DNA of 64,000 bases from Mucidula mucida (taxonomy: Eukaryota; Basidiomycota; Agaricomycetes; Agaricales; Physalacriaceae), in NCBI GenBank assembly GCA_015501055.1, contig JADNYV010000151.1:27026-91025 (forward strand), in the 5' to 3' direction. A model generated the notes under the pieces. The model was not told the DNA's origin, did not search any database, and saw only the letters and a program-made list of their open reading frames with translations. Made by a program: the position numbers and the translations under genes. Shown in pieces: positions 1 through 11,070 of the stretch (its first letter is position 1; each line of letters starts with the position of its first letter).

Positions 1-2494
1 AGCCTGGTAGGTATCCCGAAGACGCCGTAAAGTCGTCCAAAGTCGTCGGAGGGGGCGGAGTTATGTCTGCTATCGGAAGTCCAGCAGACAATTCCTGGAG
101 ATTTATGCTTTGTTCGCCGACAATCAGCTAAAGGATGCAGAAAGAAGAAAAGAAGGCTACATAAGGCGATCACACATGCGGAATCTGAAAGGAGAATCAG
201 CAGTGAAAAATCTCAACGTTTAACGGAACATTACTTCTTGGCGCCGTTTTGAAGTACGGTGAAACATGTGCACAGGTCCTCGAGGTCCCTATTTAGAGGT
301 AACTGACCAGGCCGTATCCGCACCGTATGCCACATGTTCAGTATGATCACTGTCCCCGCAGCAAAGATAGACATCTGAGAACAGGTCAGCAAAGTTGTAA
401 AAAGGGGACGCGTCCTCGTACATTTGGCACCAAACTTAGTACCGGACACGTCTTCAACAAGACATCCACCAGACGAATACAAGACCGTGCAGCATTCGTG
501 CATATGGCGAGAGAAGGAAGAGACAGTCGGGAGTTGGTGTGGATGAATGGGCGATGGATGTGCATCTGCATGTTGTAATATGACATGTGCAGGATGCACG
601 ACGACTGGAAATACTCCCCAGGCTGCAAATTGGGATCCCAGCGTACTGAGAGGATTGGATTAGTGATAACCAAAAGATTGAATCCTAGAAACGTACAATG
701 ACTGGGTAGAGAGCTGTACCAAGAATTGAGCATGGAGTCGAGGAAGGAGATGTTACTGTCTATCCAGTTCCCGCGCATTCCCGCAGCCTCTTGCGACTTG
801 CGAGTACCGAAAAGCGTCTGAAAAGCAAATGACAGAATATGTGAGAGCTTGATGTACGCTAGAAAGGCTTCTATCTTCGCCGGCTTGTCTGGCGGCTGCT
901 TAAAGTCTGTCTTCGGATTGCCCGTCTCCCAGTATTCCTCGTCACATGCGAGTGGGTACTCCACATCGTAACTGCAATTAAATTTGTGATGGGCAGAGAA
1001 ATGCCAAAGCGGCACTCACTCTTCCTCGCGTAGTTGACACGGCCGACCATGGTACAAGCTGACGTTGCGGTCCAGGACGAACGCCGCCCAGAACACCCGT
1101 TTCCTCATTTCAGTTTGCACGGTAGGAGTCTCCACTGGACGATGTCGGTGTAGTCCCAGTTCAATAGCACACCGCATGGCTTCACCGGTAGTCAACCAGA
1201 GGGCTTGAGGGGCGGATGTGGCCAGAGTAAATTGGGCCCTCAGCTGCAGAATCTTGATTAGGAAACGCCATCTAACCGCAGCGAAGAACGTACACAGTAA
1301 AACTGCACATCATACAAGCACGGCGAATCAAAAAAGGAACGTGTTGCCATCGTCGTTTGCACAAACCACTTCCAGCCGGCAGAATGCTCGGATTGCGGAA
1401 CTCCATTTTTTTCAAGGAAGACACGGGGGTCTGACGAAGTCTGGGAGGCGATAGCACACAGCATCAAGAGCACCCTTGCAAAGCTCGTGTTGACGTGGTG
1501 CAAACCGGACTCTACGTCTCGTCTAAACGTTGCTTCATGTAAAAGAGGAAGATACGCGGGCACAAATTGAAAGTACAAATCGAGGAGGTTGTCCATGAGA
1601 TCGGCGGGAGGAAAAGAAAAAGAGGGATGGGCGATTGTATCCAATTCCCACTAAACGGATAAGCAGGTGCGCAAAGACGCGTGAAGATAACATACAGGAT
1701 GTAACTCCCAGCCGTTCTGAGACCACCGCGCCTCGCCCTTCGCCATCATCATTTTCCACATGAAATGCATATTGCTTGATGGGCCGAAAAACCGGTCTGT
1801 CTTGGTGTCGACGAGCGAAAAATTCTTCATGTCTTCCACCAATGCATCGTCATCCGGATCAGTCGCGGGAGGTTGCTCGGTCGTGTCTTGTGAAGAAGGC
1901 GCCACACCGCCAGAGCTCGGTGAGGATGCCAAGGAATCCAAATCGCGTATTCTAAGAGGGATAAAGGGCATGCTAGTGAGTAACGAGGAAGCTTACCGGG
2001 CATGCGCCTGAGCCAGGGACTCTTCAAGCTCTTTGACGCGTTCTCGTAGGGTCGTAACATGCGTTGCTCTAATCGATGAAAGAGCGGGAAATATGAAGAA
2101 TTATCGGAACGTACAGGTCTTTCTTTCCGCGCTTCTACTTGGACATTGCTCGTCAACAGTTGTCGTTCAATGGAGAATCAAAAACCTACCTGTGGTGGAG
2201 TATCATGACTGCACGGGATGCCACTTTGCCGACAATTCTTGCATTGACCATCTGGAGCTGTAAGACTATCGCCTTGAGGGTTGTATCAGCCTCTGTTGCG
2301 AAAGGCTATATATAAACTAACATTTCACTACAGTGTTATGAGTCTATAAACGCCTCTACACTGCACAGATGCACACCTTTCTTCCTTCTGCAGGCGTCGC
2401 AGCTTCCTGGGATGCGTTTCCAAGTCTTTTGCGGTTTCCCTACTCGTAGGCTGCTTGTACCTGCTCCGGTATCACTGTGTTCGTCGGAAGACAT
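1..2494 (-). CDS. Zn2Cys6 fungal-specific transcription factor, copy 1 (3' end outside window)
   Basis: Predicted nuclear DNA-binding regulator: a Zn2Cys6 binuclear cluster, a short coiled-coil linker (RVKELEESLAQ) and a fungal_trans middle homology region. The model has 13 exons in the window: 2494-2377, 2327-2322, 2272-2190, 2134-2115, 2068-1997, 1951-1696, 1650-1294, 1252-1020, 971-697, 645-422, 374-235, 184-161 and 107-1. All junctions are GT-AG and the frame stays open for about 638 residues, with the C-terminus beyond position 1. Splicing yields CDACRRKKVKC, followed by the second cysteine triad. Domain motifs include LHEATFRRDV, IELGLHRHR, HGRP and the RWDP/HRPF segment. The start is the ATG just before the cluster. 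It is the only one of the three paralogs that needs no frame correction. Target genes cannot be inferred. Confidence 0.85.
2322..2327 (-). other. 6-nt microexon in the zinc cluster of copy 1
   Basis: TGAAAT lies between introns 2328-2376 and 2273-2321. Joined to its neighbours it supplies the V-K-C part of the first cysteine triad, and the third Cys codon is split across the downstream junction. Without it the cluster loses frame. Equivalent 6-nt exons occur at the same codon phases at 5329-5334 (TTAAAT) and 11307-11312 (TGAAGT). Confidence 0.8.
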
Positions 2495-2681
2495 GTCGTG
2501 GTTCCGTTAAGAGAGGATGATGATCGGTATCAGTCGCACGGCGCGTCCTAGTTGCGTCCTAGGTATTCGTCAGCGGTCACGCTCTAACCATACCGCGAGG
2601 TGAGATTACGGTCACGCTATAGATTTCGTGTACGTGCCGAGGAACATAATCTACCTAGTAATACATTGGTACGATATCTTT

Positions 2682-5499
2682 CTAATATAGAGTCCGTTTG
2701 CCAGCATCATAGAATCCTGTCCTCGCGTACTCATTCCAATCGGTCCAGCTGCCAAATTGATTAGAGAGATCAAACCAACAGCAAAGCTCGTAAAACTGAC
2801 CTGGATGCCATGACTTCGGTCCCCGGTAGGCTACTCATCCACATCATAACATCATCCTCTTCAAAGAGAGACATGTCAGCATCGCAGGAGAATATCCCGA
2901 CGCTGTCTCCTCAGAGTCTAGTTCCGCAGGCCTTCGCTGCATACCGAAAAGTGTCGGATCCAAGATAGAGATGTCAAAGGTCGCGCTGGGAGCCGAAACG
3001 TAACCTGAAGGAGCCTTGTGGAATACATCGGGCAGGAAGGGTCTACACGTGCTGGAATTGGAAGACCATTTGAGAGCTCTCGCAGACTCAACCTATCGGG
3101 GATTGGACTTTAGGGCTTCAATCCCACAAAGGAGATATGTTACGCACATGAGTCGATGGCACATGCGGTACCTACGATGTGGGATGAACAGGTGTTTTGA
3201 GAGACGATGCTACGGGACGCTTACTGCTTTGCACCTTCTTGAAGCAGGTTCAAGCACCTACAGAGATCTTCTCCGTCTTTTTGAAGCGGCGGTTGTCCTG
3301 GGCGTGTACGCACGGTACGCCACATATTCATGATGATAATCGTCCCCGCCGAGAATATGGCCATCTAAGGTAAACTCCGGTCAATGCACCAGAGCTACCC
3401 AATGAGAAGAACACCGACGTTTGGGATCAAACTCAGCACAGGACTTGTAGCCAACAATAGCTCCACCAGTCGAATACATGATCGTGCAGCATTAGTACAG
3501 ATTGCCTGCGAAGGCAGCGCAAGAGGCGATGCTCTATGCACAAAGGGACGATGGACATGCATTTGGAGATCATAGTAGACCATGTATAACTTTGCTGAGT
3601 GTTGAAACCATTCGCCGGGTTCAGCTTGAGGGTCCCAGCGCACTAGACGAGAAACATCAGATCACGGAAGAGGAGAATGCACGCAGGCATACAGTGACTT
3701 GGGATGCCGTTATACCACGAATTAAGCATCGAGTCGATGACGGCGACGGTATTCTCAATCCAGCTACCCTTCAAGCCGGCAGCCTCTTGCGACTTGCGGA
3801 TACCGTAAAGTGTACGCATCATGAAGGATATTATATGGCAGAGTTTGATGTATTGCGCAAACGCCTCCGCTTTACTGGGCTTCCCAGGTGGCTGCTTGAA
3901 ATCTGTAGCAGGATTTCCAGTATCCCAGTACTCATCGTCGCACTGTAACGGATATTCTACGTCAAAGCTGAGATTCGTTGTGAGTGCAATTGGCGCAAAA
4001 ATCAGAGACATTTACGCTCACTCCTCATCTCTAATCATGAATGGGCGGCCTTGATAAAGACTACAGTGGCGGTCGATTATGAAAGCGCTCCAGAAAACAC
4101 GTTTCTTGAGTTCAGTTTCGACAGTTGGCGGACCTGGACGGTGTCGATGTAGGCCGAGTTCTATGGCATACCGCACAGCGATTCCAACCATCGTCCATGT
4201 CGCTTGGGGGGCTGATGTCCCAAGCAAGTACTGCGATGCAAGCTAAACATTAACCCGATCAGCTCTAATGTCGAAGGCGCTGCTAAAGATGAAAAACTTA
4301 CGATACAGTACTGAACATCATAGATGCTCGGGTTTTCAAAAAGGGAGCGAGAACGCGTCATTGTTTGAGAATACCATTTCCACCCGGCGGATTGCACCGC
4401 GTCAGGCTCGTTCTCAAGAAAGACGCGAGGATCCGAAGAGCCACGCGAGGCAACGGCGCAGACCATCAAGACGACAGCACCAAAACTCGTATCCAGATGG
4501 TGTAGGCCTGAGGCCACATCCCGCCTAAACGTCGGTTCGTGAAGGAGTATCATGTAAACAGGAAGATATAGGAAGTAGAAATTTATCAAATCCTCCAAAA
4601 GATCTTCCGATGGAAAGATGAAATTGGGGTGTACGATGGACTTGGCTTCCCACTATCAAAAGTGTTAGCATGGTAGGCGACATGTGAACCAACGCGTACA
4701 GAATGCATAGTCAAAATGTTGTAGTCTTCAATGTCAGATGGTCTGGTGAATGCCTGCTCTCCCTTCATGGCCATCATCTGCCAAACGAAATGGATATTGC
4801 TCGAAGGACCGAAATATCGATCAGCGATCCCTGGACCATTGATGTTGATCTTTTTCATCTCGTCCACCAGCGTTTCATGCTCTTGGTCATCGCCCTGCGG
4901 ATCCTCTGTGGGCGACGAGCCCACACTGAGAGGATCCAGTATATTCGAGGAGGTTTGTTGCCTAGAAGATTTGAGTTTCGCGTCCTGGCTGACAGCAATT
5001 CTGAGGCGCACCTAGCGCGAACGAGTAAGTCTTCCAATTCCTTGACGCGTTCTTGCAGGACGGTGACTTGTCTCGAGCTATATTTGAATGGCTGTAAGTC
5101 GATTAGGAGTGAAAGGAAGGGTCGTACTAGTTCTTGATACCGCGTTTCTATCGACGCGTTAAGATTTGGGTGCAAGCGATACAACAGACGAGACGCACTT
5201 GGACAGGTATATCATGGGAGCACATGATTCCGCCCTCTCGACAATGCCTGCATTTGCCATCTACTGATGTACTACTGTCGCCTACACGTTTTGAGACAAC
5301 AGGAGAGAGAAGAAGAATCGGCGCTCACATTTAACTGCAAGGCGCATGAGAAAAAAGCCAAGGACAGATATAGTTTTGACGTACTCTTCTTCCGCCGACA
5401 AGCATCGCAGCTCTTGGGAAGTCGTGTCTTCTTGGAAGGTAGATTTGAGACCTCGGGACTAGATTTCGCACCAGGGCCAGTATCGGGAGACGAGGACAT
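2682..5499 (-). CDS. Zn2Cys6 fungal-specific transcription factor, copy 2 (two frame slips)
   Basis: Tandem paralog of the 1-2494 gene, same strand; 187 bp separate its stop from that gene's start. Fourteen exons: 5499-5385, 5334-5329, 5281-5199, 5147-5128, 5077-5012, 4961-4700, 4652-4302, 4242-4022, 3967-3693, 3642-3419, 3364-3225, 3171-3148, 3092-2801 and 2748-2682. The spliced cluster reads CDACRRKKIKC, then CRHCREGGIMC. The dimerisation helix (VKELEDLL) and the complete fungal_trans domain follow. Several exon lengths (83, 20, 275, 224, 140, 24) are identical to copy 1. Exon 13 needs two extra bases, near 3035 and 2905, to join GLPIPARVDPS to APSGYVSAPSATFD and then to the C-terminal SLFEEDD segment. 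These could be consensus deletions or real lesions. With them restored the protein would be 715 aa. Confidence 0.8.
5329..5334 (-). other. 6-nt microexon in the zinc cluster of copy 2
   Basis: TTAAAT sits between a 50-nt intron (5335-5384) and a 47-nt intron (5282-5328). It completes I-K-C in the cluster. Position and phase match the microexons of the other two paralogs. Confidence 0.8.
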
Positions 5500-5843
5500 A
5501 TGTTCAGAGAAACGGCAGATAGAAGGATGGTGACTGAAGATGGCGGTTGTTTGAGGGCAAAGTCATTATCGAACGGAACCAGAGCACAAAACCTTCGGTG
5601 CCGACGCGTTACATCAAGCCTCCGCCGATCCAACTGCCGATCCCTGGCCAATCCGCGCGTGACACGAACGTGATACTGGGTATTATTATTATTGTGAGTA
5701 TTGAATACAATTGGTTTATGCGGATGAGTGTCCCAGTCTGCGTGTAATGCTACTAATAATGATGAACGGCAGAGTATGATGTCCGCTATATGTACGACAA
5801 AGCAAAACCAAAAGAAAGTCGACGAAATGAGAGATCCAAAATA

Positions 5844-8800
5844 CTACATCCCCGGTTTCCAACTCGAAGGCGGAGCCCCGCCACGCCTTTTACCACCACT
5901 GGGACTATGTTGATGCCCGTGCTGTTTCGCAGGACTTGCGGGTTGACTGACTGTCCTTGATCGAGACCCTCCCTTTGGAGGGGGTCCCTTGGAGATATTC
6001 CCACTCTGTTGCTGTTGAGGAATGGGAGGCATCGGTGGAAAGTAAGCTGAGCTCTGGCGACCTCGGTTGTCGCCACCACCACCGTACGCGCTCCGAGAAC
6101 CTATACCACCGCCGTACATGGATTGCGACGAACCCCAGCCACCACCACCGCCACCATACTCGCTTCGTGCGCCACTCGGTCCTCCGTACATTGACTGGCT
6201 ACCCCAACCGCCTCCGCCTCCTCCATACACACTCCCGGCAGTAGAGAACGCAACCGCTGAGCTACGTTCCCATTCCTCTGCTGCTGCTGCCATGGCCTGC
6301 TGCGCCACCGCAATTTGATATGCCTGTTTCGCGTACATCATCGCCTGCTGATGCGCTGCGAAAAATGCCGGATCTCCAGGAGGCGGCATGAATTGGGCAG
6401 GATTTATCATCGGAGTCCCAGTCATCATCTGAGGATTCATCGGCATCATTTGCGACATGTTCATCTGGGGCATGTTCATAGGCATATTCATCATCGGCAT
6501 AGGCCAGCCCGGCTGAGCAAACATGGCACTACTCATGCGTCCTTGATTGACAGGCGTGTCTTCGTCATCGTCAACGAGAGGTCCTCGGCCGTTAACGACA
6601 TTGCCCAACTGGTAAAGTTTGTCAGTCAGTTCATTCACCAAGGCAACTGACGCATACCTCTATCGAAGCCTTCGCTTCGTTCCTCCTTCGCTCAAGCTCC
6701 TTCTTCTGCTTGTCCTGTCCCTTATCCTCAAAGCTCACACTCCGCTGCTTAGAATGTCCAGTCACGCTGCTTGCGATATCGCTCCCATCATTGGGCGTCA
6801 ACGGTTGACGGCCACTGCTTGAATCACCCGTGGAACTCGCAGGACTCGTAAACGGCTTCACGGGCATCAACTGCATCATCGACGTACTGCGCGGACGAGG
6901 TACTATCGTGGTATCAGCTGGTTGAGGCCTTGCCTGCGCTCGGCCAACATCCATCGTGGAGGAGCTACCCGGCATGACGATGCTGTTGCGCTGACGAGGA
7001 AGATCAGACGTCGAGGAAGGACCTGTTAGCGCGGGTCGTTGTCGGGGGGCATCAAATGTCGAAGATGGACTAGTCGCAGTGGTGCGCGGCTTAGGCGCCA
7101 CCATCGGTAGCTTCATAGCGCTACGCTGCGATATCGGAGTACCCACAGGCATCTTGCGCGGAGCGAAAAACGAAGTCGTTACGGGTGTGGGACTTGTAGA
7201 CGTTCTCGAGGACACGGTCGATGCACTGGCAGAGCTGGTCCCACTACTCATACTCTCGGTAACACTTGCCGGCGACTGGCGGGGCTTCGTGAGTAGCGGA
7301 GAAGGAACTGGAGGTAAGGCGGGCGCTGGGGAACCACTTGGAACCATAGAAGCACTCCTCTGCCTAGTATCGGCCAGAGTATCACCCAGGCTGACGGATA
7401 ATTTGTGCTGCGGTCGAGATGTAACAGCGAATGATGGCGCGGGTGTCCTTCGTTTGATAGGAATAGGTTTAAAGGACGAGGTGACCTCTGGCTGCTTCTC
7501 TTGCTCCTCCGGTTTCTTTTCTTCCTCCTCACTGGGGTCGCTCTCGCCATTCATGCTAATCAATCTGATTCCACCGCCAAGCATCAATGCTAGATCGTCC
7601 ATCCTATCTGAGGCCGGGCTCAAAGCTCTTGGGGGAGACTTATCGCTCGACGTTCTGCGATGCCCAACCGCTCTACTGGATCCTGAGGGCGACACGGTCT
7701 CCGGAACCGCTGCGACTGCCTTTAACCTCTCAGCAAGGCCGGGCCTTGGGCTAACGGGAGAGCCGATGTTCACTCCCGAGTCCTGCCTTGCTGGATCCCG
7801 CCTCAACGTAGACGTTGTCAAAACTTCTCGACTGGGTTCCTTCCGTAGTGGCGTCCGTCCTAACGCATGCCGCATTTCAGGAGAAGCCATCTCGTCAGGA
7901 CTCAGTGTGCGAGGAATGACCGAAACCAGGTCAGAATCCTTCCTAGTCGGTGCAGTCCTTTTGACCAGCTCAGGGCTCTTCCTGAGCGCGTTCGCTGACG
8001 TGTCAATGGGAGCAAGTCCTGCGGATGCCTTTACCGGTGATCCAGGGGGGCTCACAAATTTGGCGGGAGGACTCTGGGAAACTATTCCGCCTGAAAGTAA
8101 CGTCGACCCAGGTGTGAACCCGGCATTCGACGAGGAAGCTGCCGCAGTGCTAAATTTCGGCGGCTGTCCCACGAGTGAGTTAATGTCGATCAACGGCTTT
8201 GACGGATTGGATCGGTTAGACCGGTTAGAGTTATTGGACATTGCGCTTCCAGGTCGGCGTGGTGGTACCAGTCTCGCCAATGGCGCGTCGTCGTCGGAAT
8301 CTGACGAAGAGCTATCAGAATTGGACGCCAGCGTGCTTCTACGAGGTTCGTCTGAAATAGACGGGGTCACATGGGGGAATCAAGCATGCAGGCAAAAATT
8401 CGTACCTCGTTTGACCGTGGGATTGGAAACAGTAAATCCTTCTCTAACATGACGCGATGGTCGCGCGTTGTCTGATCTTGACGTGAGTGATATATTGCAA
8501 AGATGCTCCACGGAAAAACACACCAGCAATTCCGACGGCTCGCTGTGCAGCTGGGCTCGGCGCCAGGGCACTTGTAGAATGACTCGCGCGCTGTCTGGGA
8601 GAACGCGGCGTTATCGTCGGCGCGTCCTCGTCATCACGACTTCCATGCCCCATTTCTGAACGCGTGTTGGAAATGTACTTTTGGTTCCCAGACCTCCTCT
8701 GAGTAACGGTCCGCTTCCTCGACAACGAGGCTTCGTCCTGTCCATAATCGTCGTCACTCTCTTCTTCTTCTTCCTCGCTCTCATCACTATCTGACAGGTA

Positions 8801-9714
8801 CCGACTCCTTCGTCTAGGTGCAGGGGCATGTACCGGTCTTGCGCCGCGCGGATTTGAGCCGGAAGAATGCATGGGCATTCCATGTGGACTCGGAGAACGT
8901 ATAGGCATTCCATGAGGACTGGAGGAACGTAGTGAAGGGACTGGCGATCCAGCCGCGCTCCGACGAGCCTGGGCCTCCCGGAAAGCTGCGACGGAGATGC
9001 GCTGTGATGAGTCTGAGGCTGTGCTCGTACCCCGAGGCCGCGCTGCAGGTGGTATAGGCGGAGTAAGGGAAGTAGTTGATGATACAGAACGCGCAGGAGA
9101 AGGCGGTCGCACATGTCTAAATGCTTTGAGGTTGAAAGATGCAGAATCTGGGGATAGTAAAGGTGCAGAGGAATTCGGTTTGGCATTTTGTAAAGACGGT
9201 TTAGAGGGTGTAGAGTTTGTGCTTTTCGACCAATTGAAGAATGGGCGTTTCTGGCTACGAGGAGGCGTAGAATCGGGATTAGTCGGTAAGGAACGCGTGG
9301 AGAGGCCCTTGTGCGGATCGCTGTACGCTGCAAAGGAAGGTCTTGGTGCTGGGAGCTCCGCATCTGAGACTGACACGCCGCCTATGCTCGTCCTGGGATC
9401 GTGACCGTCATTAGAATTGGAAAAGGTGGATCCTGCGGAGCCCTTTTTCCGACCAAACGGCAGGCGCAGCTTGCTTGACGATGCGACCGGCATACCCGCG
9501 GTGGGATAGACATGTTGTGAGGTAGCCGCATAGCATCTTGAGGGTGTAGATGGTTGCGACCATTGGGACTGGAAGGTAGTGACTTGTCGGGGCGCACGTA
9601 TTCTGTTGTGGGCGACTCCAACGGCGAGTCCATGCCAGATTCAGCGCTGGTCATACTGCGCACATCGCTAGGACCACGCTTGCTTTTCTTAGAGAACATC
9701 CCAAGAAGCGGCAT
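5844..9714 (-). CDS. large Ser/Pro-rich low-complexity protein of unknown function
   Basis: I do not recognise this gene. Exons are 9714-8524, 8471-8406, 8351-6658 and 6608-5844, with introns of 52, 54 and 49 nt. One base is missing near 9510 between the N-terminal MPLLGMFSKKSKRG segment and MPVASSSKLRL; restored, the protein is about 1238 aa. The first two thirds are Ser/Pro/Arg-rich and look disordered, with an acidic run (DESEEEEEESDDD) near residue 316. A charged, probably helical stretch (KKELERRRNEAK) near residue 975 precedes the last exon. That exon encodes a Met/Pro/Asn-rich segment, then glycine-rich blocks (YGGGGGGWGS) and a basic tail ending SSWKPGM. No membrane segment or enzyme motif is visible. 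A long open frame on the other strand (7079-8452) is its GC-driven shadow. Confidence 0.75.
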
Positions 9715-11070
9715 CTTGGCTGGTGCTGACGGGCAGTGGTACTACCGTGGCGAGTGTAGCTCCAGTCTAGGTAATTGCGACGATGAGCGTGTATACAGGC
9801 AATCACAGACCTCGGATAGGAGAAGGGCAGCGCCTACGTCGTGCTGCACGACGAGCAGATGGAGGGAATGAGCGAAGAAAAGACCGTGGACTGTTTGGGC
9901 CCTAGACGGCTGGCACGATGCACGTGGCTTAACGAACCCTGTTATGGAAACTCGGCCTCTTCATGATCTGTTTCATTTAATTCGCCATGACACTCGAACG
10001 ACGACTGTGATTTTGTTGACGATTCTGCTCCCTTTCAGCTCTGCTATATGTCTCTACCATTTGTCCTTGAATACTGGCAAGGCACCGTCCCTGGACTATT
10101 GACTGACGACATTAGACCCCTTCATTTCCATCTGATGGTCTGACTGGCGTCCGATCTTGCTTGAATAACCTACTAGCTCGCTTACACCCAACAGCCGCGA
10201 ACTAACACTCTTACTCGGATCTAGCCCATAACGAACGGCACATAACAGTAACCGTCATCATCCTTCAATCACCAACGAATATCTCTACCGACATACTCGA
10301 CTTGATTGCGTCATTGCTAGGTACCGGTTCCCTGTATCCATTGCTCTTGATGTCCCCATGGCGGTTAATTTTTGATCGCGATTATCGAATCTCGCACCAT
10401 CTTCGCGGCGAGAGCGGTGACTACTTATATATGCCGTCTAGACTGACTGATCTCTTACACTGGTCCACTTTTCTGTTTACCGCTCTCACTTCGCAATGTC
10501 TGGGCATACTTGTATGATCCCCCTGCACGTGCGTTCTTGGAAACACGAGCTGACGTTTCGTTAACCTCGCTCCTTGAATTATGAGGTGACATTACGTTTG
10601 CATGTCGCTACTCCGCTCGTACTCCCGTTCCCCGGATTCTCCGAGTCAAACGGTGGCAAACTGAACGTCATGTTTTCACAACGAAATATACTTGATGCTT
10701 CCTGTCTTGCCTTGTATCGTATATCTGAATCTAGCAGTTCGCTTCCGAGGCTCTTTACCCCGACTGTCTTCCACAAACTGATGACTGTCAAGTTATAGTA
10801 AAGGCGACGAGGCAATCCCGCTCGCTAGCAAGTCATGCGAATATATGTAGCGAGTCTCTACTAAGCAGTTGAACGTAGCTGCAAGGAAGCCTATAAATTC
10901 TCCTGCCTTACTTTTTGACAATGAATGTCTTCACAGTGATAGATAAGATCATCAAAAATAATCTTATCAGTTGTCAAATTGATGAACACTAGGTTGAACT
11001 CTAACCACCATCTTCGACGTGTAATCTAATTCAGTCAAAGACGCGTTCTATCTCGTTGAACTCTAAAGGA
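9715..11070. other. divergent intergenic region
   Basis: This 1.36-kb gap separates the start codons of the unknown low-complexity gene (minus) and Zn2Cys6 copy 3 (plus), so it should hold both promoters. No coding potential stands out. Only the inverted-repeat cluster at 10914-10978 looks structured. Confidence 0.6.
10891..10978 (+). promoter_or_regulatory. candidate promoter of copy 3: TATA-like box plus paired inverted repeats with GATA sites
   Basis: CTATAAATTC lies near 10891-10900. Downstream are two inverted repeat pairs: TTTGACAA (10914-10921) with TTGTCAAA (10971-10978), and GATAAGAT (10942-10949) with ATCTTATC (10961-10968). The inner pair places two GATA-factor core sites in opposite orientation, about 100 bp before the ATG at 11071. 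The regulatory role is inference. Confidence 0.35.

Noticed and set aside
7079..8452. 457-codon plus-strand open frame
   Set aside because: It is exactly antisense to the main exon of the low-complexity gene. Its Leu/Gly/Val-rich peptide mirrors the Ser/Pro-rich codons, and the minus-strand gene has consistent splice sites.
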